Shown here one piece after another: positions 54,463 to 63,442 of a stretch of 64,000 nucleotides of DNA. The notes beneath the pieces are model-generated. The model saw only the letters and a list, made by a program, of their open reading frames with translations, was not told the DNA's origin and made no database searches. The position numbers were made by a program, and so were the translations under genes. Position 1 is the first letter of the stretch; every line of letters begins with the position of its first letter. The stretch is from Massilia pinisoli (GTDB lineage Bacteria > Pseudomonadota > Gammaproteobacteria > Burkholderiales > Burkholderiaceae_D): NCBI RefSeq assembly GCF_024753285.1, contig NZ_JANUGW010000001.1:186001-250000 (forward strand). The letters run 5' to 3'.

Positions 54463-54611
54463 GATGTCCGCTTGCTAAAAGACAAGGATTCTAAAGCAAA
54501 CGGAGGCGGCGGGGAATTGTCACAAATAACTTGCAAACATGCTTTAAATCAAGCACTCTTAAAGCGAATTCGTCTCTGGACCGGACGACGAACCTTCAAG
54601 GTGAGAATGTC

Positions 54612-57218
54612 ATGATTCAACCTTCCGATGCCGGGTTTGCCGCGCTGTTTTACGCGCATCCCGTACCGATGTGGGTCTACGACCTCGAGACGTTCCGGTT
54701 CGTGGCGGTCAATGCGGCGGCAGTCGTGCATTACGGGTATTCGGAGGCCGAATTCCTGGCCATGACCCTGCACGACATCCGGTTGCCGGAAGAACAGGCA
54801 CGGCTGGCCGAGAACCTGCGGCAGCCATCCGTGCCGACCATCGAGAAATCCGGGACATGGCAGCACGTCAAGAAGGATGGCACGCCGATCGACGTGGAGA
54901 TCACGTCGCATCCCCTGTGGTTCAACGAACGTGCGTGCCGGTTCGTGCTGGCCCACGACGTCACGGAGCGCCTGGCCGCGCACGCCAAGATCATGCGCCT
55001 CAGCCGGATCTACGCCGTGTCGAGCGGGATCAATGCCGCCATCACCCGCATCCACACGCGCGACGCCTTGTTCGACGAAGTGTGCCGCATCGCGGTGCAC
55101 GACGGCGCGTTCAGGACGGCATGGATCGGCGTGTTCGATCCCGGTGCCGTCGACGGCCGCGTCGTCTCCTGGTTCGGCAGCGAACGGCGCCACGTCGAGC
55201 GGGTGCGCCTCACGTTGCGCACCGACAGCCTCGACAGCTCGAGGCCCGCGTGCGTGGCCGCGCGCGAAGGGCGCGTCGTGATCTGCAACGACGTGTCGAC
55301 GGACCCGAGCCTGGCGCCGATCGCGCAGGACATTCTCGAAGAAGGCCATCGGGCCATCGCCGCCATGCCGCTGTCGTCGGGCGGCCGCGTGGATGCGGTG
55401 ATGGTGTTCATCGCCGATACCGTCGGCTTCTTCGATGGGGAAGAAGTCAAGCTCCTCGACGACCTGGTCGGCGACCTCAACTTCGCATTGCAATTCATCG
55501 ACAACAAGGAGCGGCTCAGTTACCTGGCGTATTACGACGTGCTGACGGGACTCGCGAACGCCCGGCTGTTCGAGGACCGGCTGGCGCAGTTCATTCATAC
55601 GTCGCAGCCGGGGCACGGCATCGGCACGATCGTCGTCAACATCGACCGCTTCACGCAATTGAACGATGCGCTCGGACGCCACGTGGGCGACGCGCTGTTG
55701 AAGCAGGTCGCGCGGCGGCTCGACGAGGCACTCCCGGGTGGGGCCAGCCTGGCCAGGATCGGGGGCGCCACGTTTGCCATCGCTATTCCCGAACTTGCGC
55801 ACGACGCCGATCTCGAATACAACGTGGAAGAAGCGGTCCTGGCGACGATCAATCAGCACTTCAAGCTCGACCCGCACGAGGCGCGCGTCCACGCGCGGGC
55901 CGGATTGGCCCTGTTTCCCCGCGACGGCAGCGATGCCGAAAAGCTGCTCAAGCACGCGGAAGCGGCTTTGCAAAGCGCCAAGCGGCTGGGCAAGAACTAT
56001 CTGTACTACTCGCCGGCGATGAATGCCGCCCACGCATCCAGGCTCGTGCTGGAATCGGAGCTGCAGCACGCGCTCGACGCACACGAATTCGTCGTGTACT
56101 ACCAGCCGCGCGTCGACTTGCTGAGCGGCCGTATCGTCAGTGCCGAAGCGCTGATCCGCTGGCAGCACCCGCAGCGCGGCCTCGTGTATCCCGGGACCTT
56201 CATTCCCCTGGCGGAAGAGGTCGGGCTGATCGAGCCGATCGGCGACTGGGTGCTCGACACCGTCTGCGCCCAGCAGGCAAGCTGGCTGCAGCGCGAGCTC
56301 GCCGTCGTGCCGATCGCGGTCAACCTGTCGGCGGCCCAGCTCAAGAACAGGAAGATCGTCCAGAACATCATCGATGCGCTGGCCCGGCACCAGCTGCCGG
56401 CCCACCATGTCGAACTCGAACTGACGGAATCGATGGTGATGAACGACGTGGAGACGGCGGCGTCCCATCTGCAGGCCTTGAAGGCGCTGGGCATCCAGTT
56501 GTCGCTGGACGATTTCGGCACCGGCCACTCGTCGCTCGCCCACCTGCAGCGCTTTCCGTTTGACGTCGTCAAGATCGATCGGGCGTTCATCCACGACGTG
56601 AATTCGAATACGGGCAATGCGGCGATCGCCACCGCGATCATCGCCATGGCCCACAGCCTGCACCTGCGCGTGGTCGCAGAAGGCATCGAAACGGAAGGGC
56701 AGTTGCAGTTCCTGCGCAGGCGCCGTTGCGACGAGATCCAGGGGTTCTACGTCACCGAGGCAGTGCCGGCCGCGCAATTCGAAGTCATGCTCGTCCACAA
56801 GATGCAGCTGATGCTCGGGCACCAGCTCGATGACGAGACCTTGCTCATCGTCGACGACGAACCCGGCAACCTGGCGATCTTGAGGCACCTGCTGCAGCGG
56901 GAAGGCTACCGCGTGCTGACGGCCAGCAGCGGGCAGGAAGGCCTCGACCTGCTCGCCCTGAACAAGGTGCGGGTCATCGTCGCCGACCAGCACATGCCCG
57001 GCATGTCGGGCACCCAGTTCATGGGGATCGTCAGGGAGCTTTATCCGGACACGATCCGCATCATCCTGTCGGGAGTCACCGACCTCGCGGCGGTGACGGA
57101 GAGCGTGAACCAGGGCGAACTCTTCAAGTTCATGACGACGCCGTGGGACGATGGCGAACTCGTCAGGAACATCCGCGACGCTTTCCGGCTGTACCGGCAA
57201 CGCAACGGCCAGGTGTGA
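54612..57218 (+). CDS. PAS-GAF-GGDEF(degenerate)-EAL-REC protein
   Basis: An 868-aa signalling protein. A PAS domain (about 10-125) and GAF domain (about 150-300) precede a GGDEF domain in which the active site reads GGATF (residues 384-388) instead of GGDEF/GGEEF, so cyclase activity is probably lost. The EAL domain is intact: EALIRW (Glu512), ELTES, DDFGTGHSS, KIDRAFI, VAEGIET, predicting c-di-GMP phosphodiesterase activity. A C-terminal receiver (Asp792 in VADQHMPG) follows, an unusual position. Start ATG 54612 has AAGGTGAG 8 nt upstream. Confidence 0.9.
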   Translation: MIQPSDAGFAALFYAHPVPMWVYDLETFRFVAVNAAAVVHYGYSEAEFLAMTLHDIRLPEEQARLAENLRQPSVPTIEKSGTWQHVKKDGTPIDVEITSHPLWFNERACRFVLAHDVTERLAAHAKIMRLSRIYAVSSGINAAITRIHTRDALFDEVCRIAVHDGAFRTAWIGVFDPGAVDGRVVSWFGSERRHVERVRLTLRTDSLDSSRPACVAAREGRVVICNDVSTDPSLAPIAQDILEEGHRAIAAMPLSSGGRVDAVMVFIADTVGFFDGEEVKLLDDLVGDLNFALQFIDNKERLSYLAYYDVLTGLANARLFEDRLAQFIHTSQPGHGIGTIVVNIDRFTQLNDALGRHVGDALLKQVARRLDEALPGGASLARIGGATFAIAIPELAHDADLEYNVEEAVLATINQHFKLDPHEARVHARAGLALFPRDGSDAEKLLKHAEAALQSAKRLGKNYLYYSPAMNAAHASRLVLESELQHALDAHEFVVYYQPRVDLLSGRIVSAEALIRWQHPQRGLVYPGTFIPLAEEVGLIEPIGDWVLDTVCAQQASWLQRELAVVPIAVNLSAAQLKNRKIVQNIIDALARHQLPAHHVELELTESMVMNDVETAASHLQALKALGIQLSLDDFGTGHSSLAHLQRFPFDVVKIDRAFIHDVNSNTGNAAIATAIIAMAHSLHLRVVAEGIETEGQLQFLRRRRCDEIQGFYVTEAVPAAQFEVMLVHKMQLMLGHQLDDETLLIVDDEPGNLAILRHLLQREGYRVLTASSGQEGLDLLALNKVRVIVADQHMPGMSGTQFMGIVRELYPDTIRIILSGVTDLAAVTESVNQGELFKFMTTPWDDGELVRNIRDAFRLYRQRNGQV

Positions 57219-57233
57219 CGGGCGCCGCGGCGA

Positions 57234-57935
57234 TTACCCGCCGTGCGGCAAGCCGAGGTTGCGGTTCGCGGGCACCACAATGTCGATCAGCTTCGGCGGC
57301 GGCAGGTGCAGGTTGTCCATCAAGGCGATGAATGCCTCGCGGCTGCGGCCGACGACCCGCGCGTTGTGCGCCTTTTCCCAGCCGATGGTCGACACGGCCT
57401 GTCCGTTGTAGTCGTGCGCGGGCCACACGCGCGTCGTGTCGGGCAGCGCGAATAGTCTATTCGTGATGCTGTCGTACAGCGCGGCCGAACTGCCGCCCTG
57501 GAAGTCCGTGCGGCCGCAACCGTCGATCAGCAAGGTGTCCCCGGTGAACACGTTGCCGCGCCAGACGTACGACAGATGGCCGGCCGTGTGGCCCGGCGTG
57601 TGCAGCACGGCGATCGTCTCGCCGGCGCCGAAGCGGATGACGTCGCCGTCGTGCAGCTGCACTTCCGCGGACGGCACGTTGCATCCGCTCGGTGCAGCGG
57701 TGTGTGCTCCGGTCAGCAGGTGCAGGCGGCCGGCCGACGTCACGTGGTCGGCGTGGACGTGCGTTTCGATGACGTAGTCCAGCCGCAGTCCGAGGCGCGC
57801 GAGGTGGGCGAGGTCGCGAGCGCAATGATGGTCGACCGGGTCGATGATGACAGCCGCGTCGCCGCCCGGGCCGGCGAGGATGTAGGTGTACGTCGACGAC
57901 GCCGTGTCGAACAGCTGGATGGGATTCGTCTGCAT
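57234..57935 (-). CDS. Persulfide dioxygenase / MBL-fold hydrolase (ETHE1-like)
   Basis: A 233-aa metallo-beta-lactamase-fold protein. The metal motif is THVHADH (His59, His61, Asp63, His64), followed by HTPGHTAGH and FTGDTLLIDGCGRTDFQGG, the latter characteristic of ETHE1-type persulfide dioxygenases. They oxidise glutathione persulfide to sulfite using Fe(II) and O2. It immediately follows two YeeE/YedE halves (0-nt gap), consistent with sulfur import and oxidation. Convergent with the GGDEF-EAL gene. Confidence 0.9.
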   Translation of the reverse strand: MQTNPIQLFDTASSTYTYILAGPGGDAAVIIDPVDHHCARDLAHLARLGLRLDYVIETHVHADHVTSAGRLHLLTGAHTAAPSGCNVPSAEVQLHDGDVIRFGAGETIAVLHTPGHTAGHLSYVWRGNVFTGDTLLIDGCGRTDFQGGSSAALYDSITNRLFALPDTTRVWPAHDYNGQAVSTIGWEKAHNARVVGRSREAFIALMDNLHLPPPKLIDIVVPANRNLGLPHGG

Positions 57936-58406
57936 TCATTCTCCCGGCGGGCCGGCCGCGGTGTGGGCAGCGCCGCCGTGCGCCGCGAGGCCGGCGCGAA
58001 TCCGCTCGACCGTCTCGTAGATGGCCATGCCCGCCACCATCGCGACGACGAACAGCAAGGTCGAGCGGCCGCCGACCGCGAGCGCCGTCAGCGCCGGTCC
58101 CGGGCAATAGCCGACGAGGCCCCAGCCGACGCCGAACGTCACGCTGCCCAGCACGAGCGGCATGTCGATCCGGCCCGCGCCCGGCACGTGGATGGCGCTG
58201 CCGAACAGGGGCCGCACGCGCGTGCGCGCGACGCGGAACGCGACGGCGGCCACGAGCACGGCCCCCAGCATCACGAACAGCAGCGACGGGTCCCATTGGC
58301 CGGTGACGTCGAGAAAGGCCAGCACCTTGGCCGGGTTGCTCATGCCGGACAGGATCAGCCCGGCCCCGAACAGCAGGCCGGCGAGAAAGGCGGTGACGAG
58401 GTTCAT
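57936..58406 (-). CDS. YeeE/YedE family transporter, second half
   Basis: A 156-aa membrane protein of the YeeE/YedE family. GLILSGMSNPAKVLAFLDV and GWGLVGYCPGPALTAL are its signatures, the latter with the conserved cysteine of the transport path. These half-size proteins work in pairs to import thiosulfate or related sulfur species. It lies 10 nt after the first half and abuts the persulfide dioxygenase gene. ATG 58406 begins directly at the first membrane segment. Confidence 0.9.
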   Translation of the reverse strand: MNLVTAFLAGLLFGAGLILSGMSNPAKVLAFLDVTGQWDPSLLFVMLGAVLVAAVAFRVARTRVRPLFGSAIHVPGAGRIDMPLVLGSVTFGVGWGLVGYCPGPALTALAVGGRSTLLFVVAMVAGMAIYETVERIRAGLAAHGGAAHTAAGPPGE

Positions 58407-58416
58407 CGCGGTCTCC

Positions 58417-58851
58417 TCAACGCCCCAGCACGTGGCGCACGACGAACACGGTGACGAAGCCGGCCGCCATGAAGCACGCCGTCGCCAGCAGCGAGCGGGG
58501 CGACAGGCGGGCGATGCCGCACACGCCATGGCCACTCGTGCAGCCGGACCCGAACCGCGTGCCGACGCCGACGAGCAGCCCGCCGATCGCGAGCAGCGCC
58601 GGGGAATGGTCGATCTGCGCGGGCGGCATCGCGCGCATCGCCAGCCAGACGATGGGTGCGACGAACAGCCCGAGCACGAATGCGATCCTCCAGGCGACGT
58701 CGCCGCGCGCCGGACGCAGCACGCCGCCGAGGATGCCGCTGACACCGGCGACGCGGCCGTTCGCGAGCAGCAGCAGGGCCGTTGCCAGCCCGATGAGGAT
58801 GCCGCCAGACAAGGACGCCCACGGCGTGAAGTGCAGCCAGTCGATGCGCAT
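58417..58851 (-). CDS. YeeE/YedE family transporter, first half
   Basis: A 144-aa membrane protein with four or five hydrophobic segments and the motif GTRFGSGCTSGHGVCGIARLS, diagnostic for the first half of split YeeE/YedE transporters. Its cysteines line the sulfur-compound pathway. Start ATG 58851 has AGGAGG 6 nt upstream; a longer frame exists but without a membrane segment. Paired with the next gene. Confidence 0.9.
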   Translation of the reverse strand: MRIDWLHFTPWASLSGGILIGLATALLLLANGRVAGVSGILGGVLRPARGDVAWRIAFVLGLFVAPIVWLAMRAMPPAQIDHSPALLAIGGLLVGVGTRFGSGCTSGHGVCGIARLSPRSLLATACFMAAGFVTVFVVRHVLGR

Positions 58852-58885
58852 GATCAGTCCTCCTAAGAAGACAAGAAGCCCCAAT

Positions 58886-59659
58886 CTACCGCGCCGGCGC
58901 CCCGCTGTCGACAACTCCCGGAATGTCTTGCGTGGCCTGCTGGAATGTTCCCTTCAATGCATCGACGCCGCCCTGCGGATGGGCCTGCGGCTTCAGGTCC
59001 GCGCGCGCCTTGCGCTTGCTGCCGGTGTGCACTTTCATGCGGATGTCGCGCTCCTCGACCATGCTGGGGAAGACTTCGCCGTCGCGGTTGAACGACCAGC
59101 CAAGCATCGGCGCGCCCAGCGGCAGCGCGTCGCCCGGCTTGCCGTTCGCGCCGGTGTTCCACACGTGCCACGTCTTGCCGTAGCTGTTCATCTTCTTGGC
59201 CATCAGCGCGTGTTCCGCCGCCTCCGGCAAGCCGGGCGCGACGAGGAGGCCGCTGAGGATCTCGCCATTGTGCGGGTGCCAGTATTGCCGCTCGTCCGCT
59301 GGCAAGGTCGCGTACAGCCGCTCCGAGATGATGTACTCGATGCCTGTCAGATTCGCCGTGCGCGTATTGCCGTCGAATAGCGCGCACTGCGCGAGGTCTT
59401 CGTTCACCTGGCGGCAGAAGTGGTGCGCCTCCACCTGCATGTCCGGATGGTCTTTCATCGGGTGAAAGCCGTCCAGGTAGATGTCGAAGCCGGCCAGCGG
59501 TGCGTTTCCTTGCAGGATCCGCGCGCCCGACTCGAGCGCGCGCGTGCCCACAGCCTTGGGCGCGCCCGCGGGTGCGGTGGGTGGTAGCGTGCGCTGGGCG
59601 GCGGCGCCCGTGGCGAGCACCGTGCAAGCGAGGGCGGCGGCGAAACGTGGATGGGTCAT
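58886..59659 (-). CDS. DUF1264 (oil-body-associated-like) secreted protein
   Basis: A 257-aa DUF1264 protein with a signal peptide (residues 1-21, ATGAAAQ). GFDIYLDGFHPMKDHPDMQVEAHHFCRQVNEDLAQCALFDG and GIEYIISERLYATLP are the family hallmarks (here split). Plant members associate with oil bodies; the bacterial function is unknown. The start overlaps the stop of the upstream CNNM gene in ATGA. It heads towards the sulfur genes 34 nt downstream, but a functional link is not evident. Confidence 0.85.
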   Translation of the reverse strand: MTHPRFAAALACTVLATGAAAQRTLPPTAPAGAPKAVGTRALESGARILQGNAPLAGFDIYLDGFHPMKDHPDMQVEAHHFCRQVNEDLAQCALFDGNTRTANLTGIEYIISERLYATLPADERQYWHPHNGEILSGLLVAPGLPEAAEHALMAKKMNSYGKTWHVWNTGANGKPGDALPLGAPMLGWSFNRDGEVFPSMVEERDIRMKVHTGSKRKARADLKPQAHPQGGVDALKGTFQQATQDIPGVVDSGAPAR

Positions 59660-60984
59660 GGCTCCTCCGTAGGTGTCGATGGGGTGGCGAGCAGGCGGTC
59701 GATGCGGTTGCCGTCCATGTCGGCCACTTCGAAGCGCCAGCCCGCCCAGTCCAGCCAGTCGCCGGGCCGGGGGATGACGGTCAGCTGGTACAGCATGAAT
59801 CCGGCCAGCGTGTGGTACGCGCCGCCGTCCTCGTCGGGAAAGCGGATGGCGGCGCCCGTCAGGTGGCGGAAGCGGTCGAGCACCATGCTGCCGTCCACGA
59901 ACCAGCTGCCGTCCTCGCGCCGGACCGCATCCGGCTGGCCGCGATCGACCGGCGGCGCGACGCCACCGACGAGCGCCGTCATCACGTCCGTCAACGTCAC
60001 CATGCCCTGGATGTCGCCGTATTCGTCGACGATCAGCGCGATTTCCGTGCGCGCCAGCTTCAGTTGCTCCAGCAAGTCGATGGCGCTGCTCGAATCCGGC
60101 ACGTACAGGATCGGCTCGATGGCCGCCGCGATGTCGATGCCCTGCAAGGACTGGCCGCGGATGGCCTGGCCGAACAGGTTGCGCGCCCGCACGATGCCGA
60201 GCACCTGCGACCGGTCGCCGCGGTACACGGGAAAGCGGCCGTACGGCGACGCGGCGATGCGCTCGAGGTTGTGGCCGAGCGGCTGGTCGAGATCGAGGCA
60301 GTCGAGGTCGACGCGGGGCGTCATCAGCGCGCGCAGATGCCAGTCGTCCAGCCGCAGCGCGCGCGCGGCGATGTCGTACTCGGCCTTCTCGAACACGCCC
60401 GCGTCCGCGCTTTCCTTGATCATGCCCGTCACGTCTTCCTCGGTCGGTGTCTCGTCCTTGCGGTGATGCATGCCGAGCAGGCGCATGATGCCGTCCGTCG
60501 TCATCGCGAACAGATGCACGAACGGGTGCGCGAGGCGCGACAGCACGTGGAGCGGCCGCGCCATGGCAGCCGCGAGTTGTTCCGGGTACAGGATCGCGAT
60601 GCGCTTGGGCACCAGCTCGCCCAGCACGATCGATGCGAACGTGATGCCGGCGACGACGATCGCGAGCGCGGCCGGGCGCGCATAGCCCTCGGGCACGCCG
60701 AGGCGGGTGAGGCCGGGCGTCAGCTGCGTCGTCAGCGACGCTTCACCGAACGCGCCGTTGAAGATGCTGATGAGGGTGATGCCGACCTGTACCGTAGACA
60801 ATAAGCGGGTCGGGTCTTCGTGCAGGTCGAGGGCGCCCCGGGCGCCGGCGCTGCCCGCTGCCGCCAGCTTTTCCAGCCGCAGGCGCTTGGCCGACACGAC
60901 GGCGAGCTCGGACATGGCGAACACGCCGTTGAGCAGGATGAGGGCGAGGATGATGACGACGTCGGCCATGCGTGTCCCGGACAC
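59656..60984 (-). CDS. CNNM/HlyC-CorC family protein with CBS domains
   Basis: A 442-aa membrane protein. The N-terminal CNNM domain with four segments (about 5-190, opening IILALILLNGVFAMSELAVVSAKR) is followed by two CBS motifs (about 205-330, including MTPRVDLDCLDLD and YGDIQGMVTLTDVM) and a C-terminal CorC_HlyC domain (about 345-430). Members transport or control Mg2+ or Co2+. An alternative ATG five codons in (MADVV) is possible. It leads the minus-strand set that continues into DUF1264. Confidence 0.9.
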   Translation of the reverse strand: MSGTRMADVVIILALILLNGVFAMSELAVVSAKRLRLEKLAAAGSAGARGALDLHEDPTRLLSTVQVGITLISIFNGAFGEASLTTQLTPGLTRLGVPEGYARPAALAIVVAGITFASIVLGELVPKRIAILYPEQLAAAMARPLHVLSRLAHPFVHLFAMTTDGIMRLLGMHHRKDETPTEEDVTGMIKESADAGVFEKAEYDIAARALRLDDWHLRALMTPRVDLDCLDLDQPLGHNLERIAASPYGRFPVYRGDRSQVLGIVRARNLFGQAIRGQSLQGIDIAAAIEPILYVPDSSSAIDLLEQLKLARTEIALIVDEYGDIQGMVTLTDVMTALVGGVAPPVDRGQPDAVRREDGSWFVDGSMVLDRFRHLTGAAIRFPDEDGGAYHTLAGFMLYQLTVIPRPGDWLDWAGWRFEVADMDGNRIDRLLATPSTPTEEP

Positions 60985-61068
60985 TGCCGGGGCGGCCCGC
61001 GCCGCCCGCCGGCGGATCGATCATCGCATGACGCAACGGGGTCGGGTCGCACAGCTCGACCCGGCCAA

Positions 61069-62373
61069 TCAGGGCTTTGCTGGATTGAAATGCTTGGCGA
61101 TGCCGGCCCAGCATTCCTGGTAATTGCCTTGCAGCTGAGGCGATTGCAGCGCATACGGCGTCGCGACGAGCGGATTGCGCGTCTCGAACATGAACGCCAT
61201 CGTGTCCGTGACCTTGTGCGGGCGGCTCGTGTCGGCGCCGCTCGCCTTGTCGAACGTGGCGGCGTCCGGGCCGTGCCCGCTCATGCAGTTGTGCAGGCTG
61301 GCGCCGCCCGGTACGAAGCCATCGGCCTTCGCATCGTAGGCGCCGTGCACGAGACCCATGAATTCGCTCGCGACGTTGCGGTGGAACCAGGGCGGGCGGA
61401 ACGTGTCCTCGCCAGCCAGCCAGCGGGGCGGGAAAATGACGAAGTCCAGGGTGTCGACGCCGGGCGTGTCGGACGGCGCCTGCAGCACGAGGAAGATGGA
61501 CGGGTCCGGATGGTCGTAGCTGATGGAGCCTATCGTGTTGAAGTGCCGGAGGTCGTACTTGTACGGCACATAGTTGCCGTGCCACGCGACGACGTCCAGC
61601 GGCGAGTGGCGGATGCTGGCCTTCCACAGGTTGCCGCCGAATTTCGCGACCAGTTCGAAATCGCCTTCGACATCCTCGTAGCGCGCGACCGGGGTGAGGA
61701 AGTCGCGGGGGTTCGCGAGGCCGTTCGAGCCGATCGGCCCGAGGTCCGGCAGGCGCAGCAGGGCGCCGAAGTTTTCGCAGACATAGCCGCGTGCCTCGCC
61801 GTCTGGCAGGTCGACCTTGAAACGGACGCCGCGCGGGATCACGGCGATTTCCTGCGGTTCGACGGCCAGCAGGCCCAGTTCCGTCGCGATGGCAAGGCGT
61901 CCTTGCTGGGGCACGATCAGCATCTCGCCGTCCGCGCTGTAGAAATAGCGCCCCTGCATGGGGCGGTTTGCCGCATACACGTGGATCGCACAGCCGGTCA
62001 TGGCGGCCGGCGAGCCGTTGCCCGCCATCGTCACGAGGCCGTCGACGAAGTCGGTGGGCGCATCCGGCATCGGAAGGGGACTCCAGCGCATCTGGTTCGG
62101 CGACGGCGCGATGCCGTCGAAGCCGGCCGCGATGCGGCCATTGCCCATCGGTTCGAACGGGCCATGCATGGCGGCCGGCCGGATGCGGTACAGCCAGGAG
62201 CGGCGGTTGTGGCCGCGCGGTGCCGTGAAGGCCGTCCCGGACAATTGTTCAGCGTACAGGCCGTAAGCGACGCGCTGCGGCGAATTGCGGTGCGCCGGCA
62301 GGGCGCCGGGCAGGGCCTCCGTCGCGAACTCGTTGCCGAAGCCGGACAGGTAGCCGTCAGTCGAAACAGTCAA
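61069..62373 (-). CDS. hmgA: Homogentisate 1,2-dioxygenase
   Basis: A 434-aa cupin-fold dioxygenase. [17 protein letters not shown] opens the protein, and the iron-binding region includes [20 protein letters not shown] and EFMGL, as in HgmA of Pseudomonas. It opens the ring of homogentisate to maleylacetoacetate in tyrosine and phenylalanine catabolism. The length is usual. It is divergent from a LysR gene, and hpd lies beyond that; maleylacetoacetate isomerase and fumarylacetoacetase are not in the window. Confidence 0.95.
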   Translation of the reverse strand: MTVSTDGYLSGFGNEFATEALPGALPAHRNSPQRVAYGLYAEQLSGTAFTAPRGHNRRSWLYRIRPAAMHGPFEPMGNGRIAAGFDGIAPSPNQMRWSPLPMPDAPTDFVDGLVTMAGNGSPAAMTGCAIHVYAANRPMQGRYFYSADGEMLIVPQQGRLAIATELGLLAVEPQEIAVIPRGVRFKVDLPDGEARGYVCENFGALLRLPDLGPIGSNGLANPRDFLTPVARYEDVEGDFELVAKFGGNLWKASIRHSPLDVVAWHGNYVPYKYDLRHFNTIGSISYDHPDPSIFLVLQAPSDTPGVDTLDFVIFPPRWLAGEDTFRPPWFHRNVASEFMGLVHGAYDAKADGFVPGGASLHNCMSGHGPDAATFDKASGADTSRPHKVTDTMAFMFETRNPLVATPYALQSPQLQGNYQECWAGIAKHFNPAKP

Positions 62374-62450
62374 GGGTCTCTCCAGAATGCGTGGTGTTTA
62401 CGACACTGTAGAGGACTAAGCGCAGTTTTACGAGATGAATACAAAAATGT

Positions 62451-62466
62451 AGACTATTTAGACTAT
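62451..62466. promoter_or_regulatory. Direct repeat AGACTAT-TT-AGACTAT in the hmgA/LysR intergenic region
   Basis: A 7-bp direct repeat with 2-nt spacing (9-bp period) lies about 20 nt before the LysR start in the 112-nt divergent region. It may be part of a LysR-family binding site; no textbook T-N11-A palindrome is clear. Confidence 0.3.
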
Positions 62467-62485
62467 CAATAACACTATCTCGTGC

Positions 62486-63391
62486 ATGATCGAACCCTCT
62501 AGCATCGACCTGAATCTGTTGTCGGTATTTCAGGAGGTCTATCGCGAACGCCAGATCTCGGCCGCCGCGAGGCGGCTGGGCCTGACGCAATCGGCCGTGA
62601 GCAACGCACTGGCGCGGCTGCGGCGTACGTTCGGCGACGAGCTGTTCGTGCGCACGGCGTACGGCATGCAGCCCACGCCGCTCGCGCAGCAGATGGCCGA
62701 GCCGATCGGCGCCGCGATGGCCCAGGTGGCCCTCGCGCTGTCGCAGCGCAGCCGTTTCGACCCGGCCACGAGCGGCCGCCGCTTCACGCTGGCGATGACG
62801 GACGTGGGCGAGGTGTACTTCATGCCGGTGCTGATCGAGCGCTGCCGGGCGATCGCCCCGAACGTGGAAATCGCGTCGATCCGGGCGAACGGGCTGACCT
62901 TGAAGGACGACATGGAGACGGGCAGGGTGGACCTCGCGATCGGCGCGTTCGAGGACGTGTCGGAAGCGCTGTACCACCGCGCGCTGTTCCGCCAGCGCTT
63001 CGTGAGCATGTTCCGCAAGGATCATCCGCTGGCGAAGGGCAAGGTGGACCTGGCGCGCTTCGTGGCGGCGCCGCACCTGATCGTCGATGCGGCCCAGAGC
63101 CCTTACGACCGCATCAATGGATTACTGGAAAAGGCCGGGGTGACGGCCGGCGCCCGCTTCCGGGTGCCGCATTTCACCGCGGTGCCGTACATCGTCAGCA
63201 CGAGCGAGCTGGTGGTGACGGTGCCGCAAAAACTGGCCGAGAGCGCGGCAAGCCCGTTCGGCCTGAAGTGGATCGAGCCGCCGCTCGCCCTGCCGACGTT
63301 GCAGACCAACGTCTTCTGGCACCGGCGCTTCAACCACGATCCCGGCATCCAGTGGCTGCGGGGACTGATTGCCGACGTGTTCGCGGAATGA
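62486..63391 (+). CDS. LysR family transcriptional regulator
   Basis: A 301-aa LysR regulator. The helix-turn-helix region is LLSVFQEVYRERQISAAARRLGLTQSAVSNALARLRRTFGDELFVR in parts (about residues 10-55), and the effector domain follows from about 90. LTQSAVSNALARLR matches the NodD/NahR-like branch. Divergent from hmgA and upstream of hpd (51-nt gap), it is a likely activator of both, with homogentisate or hydroxyphenylpyruvate as possible effector (inference). Confidence 0.9.
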   Translation: MIEPSSIDLNLLSVFQEVYRERQISAAARRLGLTQSAVSNALARLRRTFGDELFVRTAYGMQPTPLAQQMAEPIGAAMAQVALALSQRSRFDPATSGRRFTLAMTDVGEVYFMPVLIERCRAIAPNVEIASIRANGLTLKDDMETGRVDLAIGAFEDVSEALYHRALFRQRFVSMFRKDHPLAKGKVDLARFVAAPHLIVDAAQSPYDRINGLLEKAGVTAGARFRVPHFTAVPYIVSTSELVVTVPQKLAESAASPFGLKWIEPPLALPTLQTNVFWHRRFNHDPGIQWLRGLIADVFAE

Positions 63392-63442
63392 CAGACGAAC
63401 GCGCCGGGAGCCGCGAACATTTTAATGATAGAGGAATAGACA

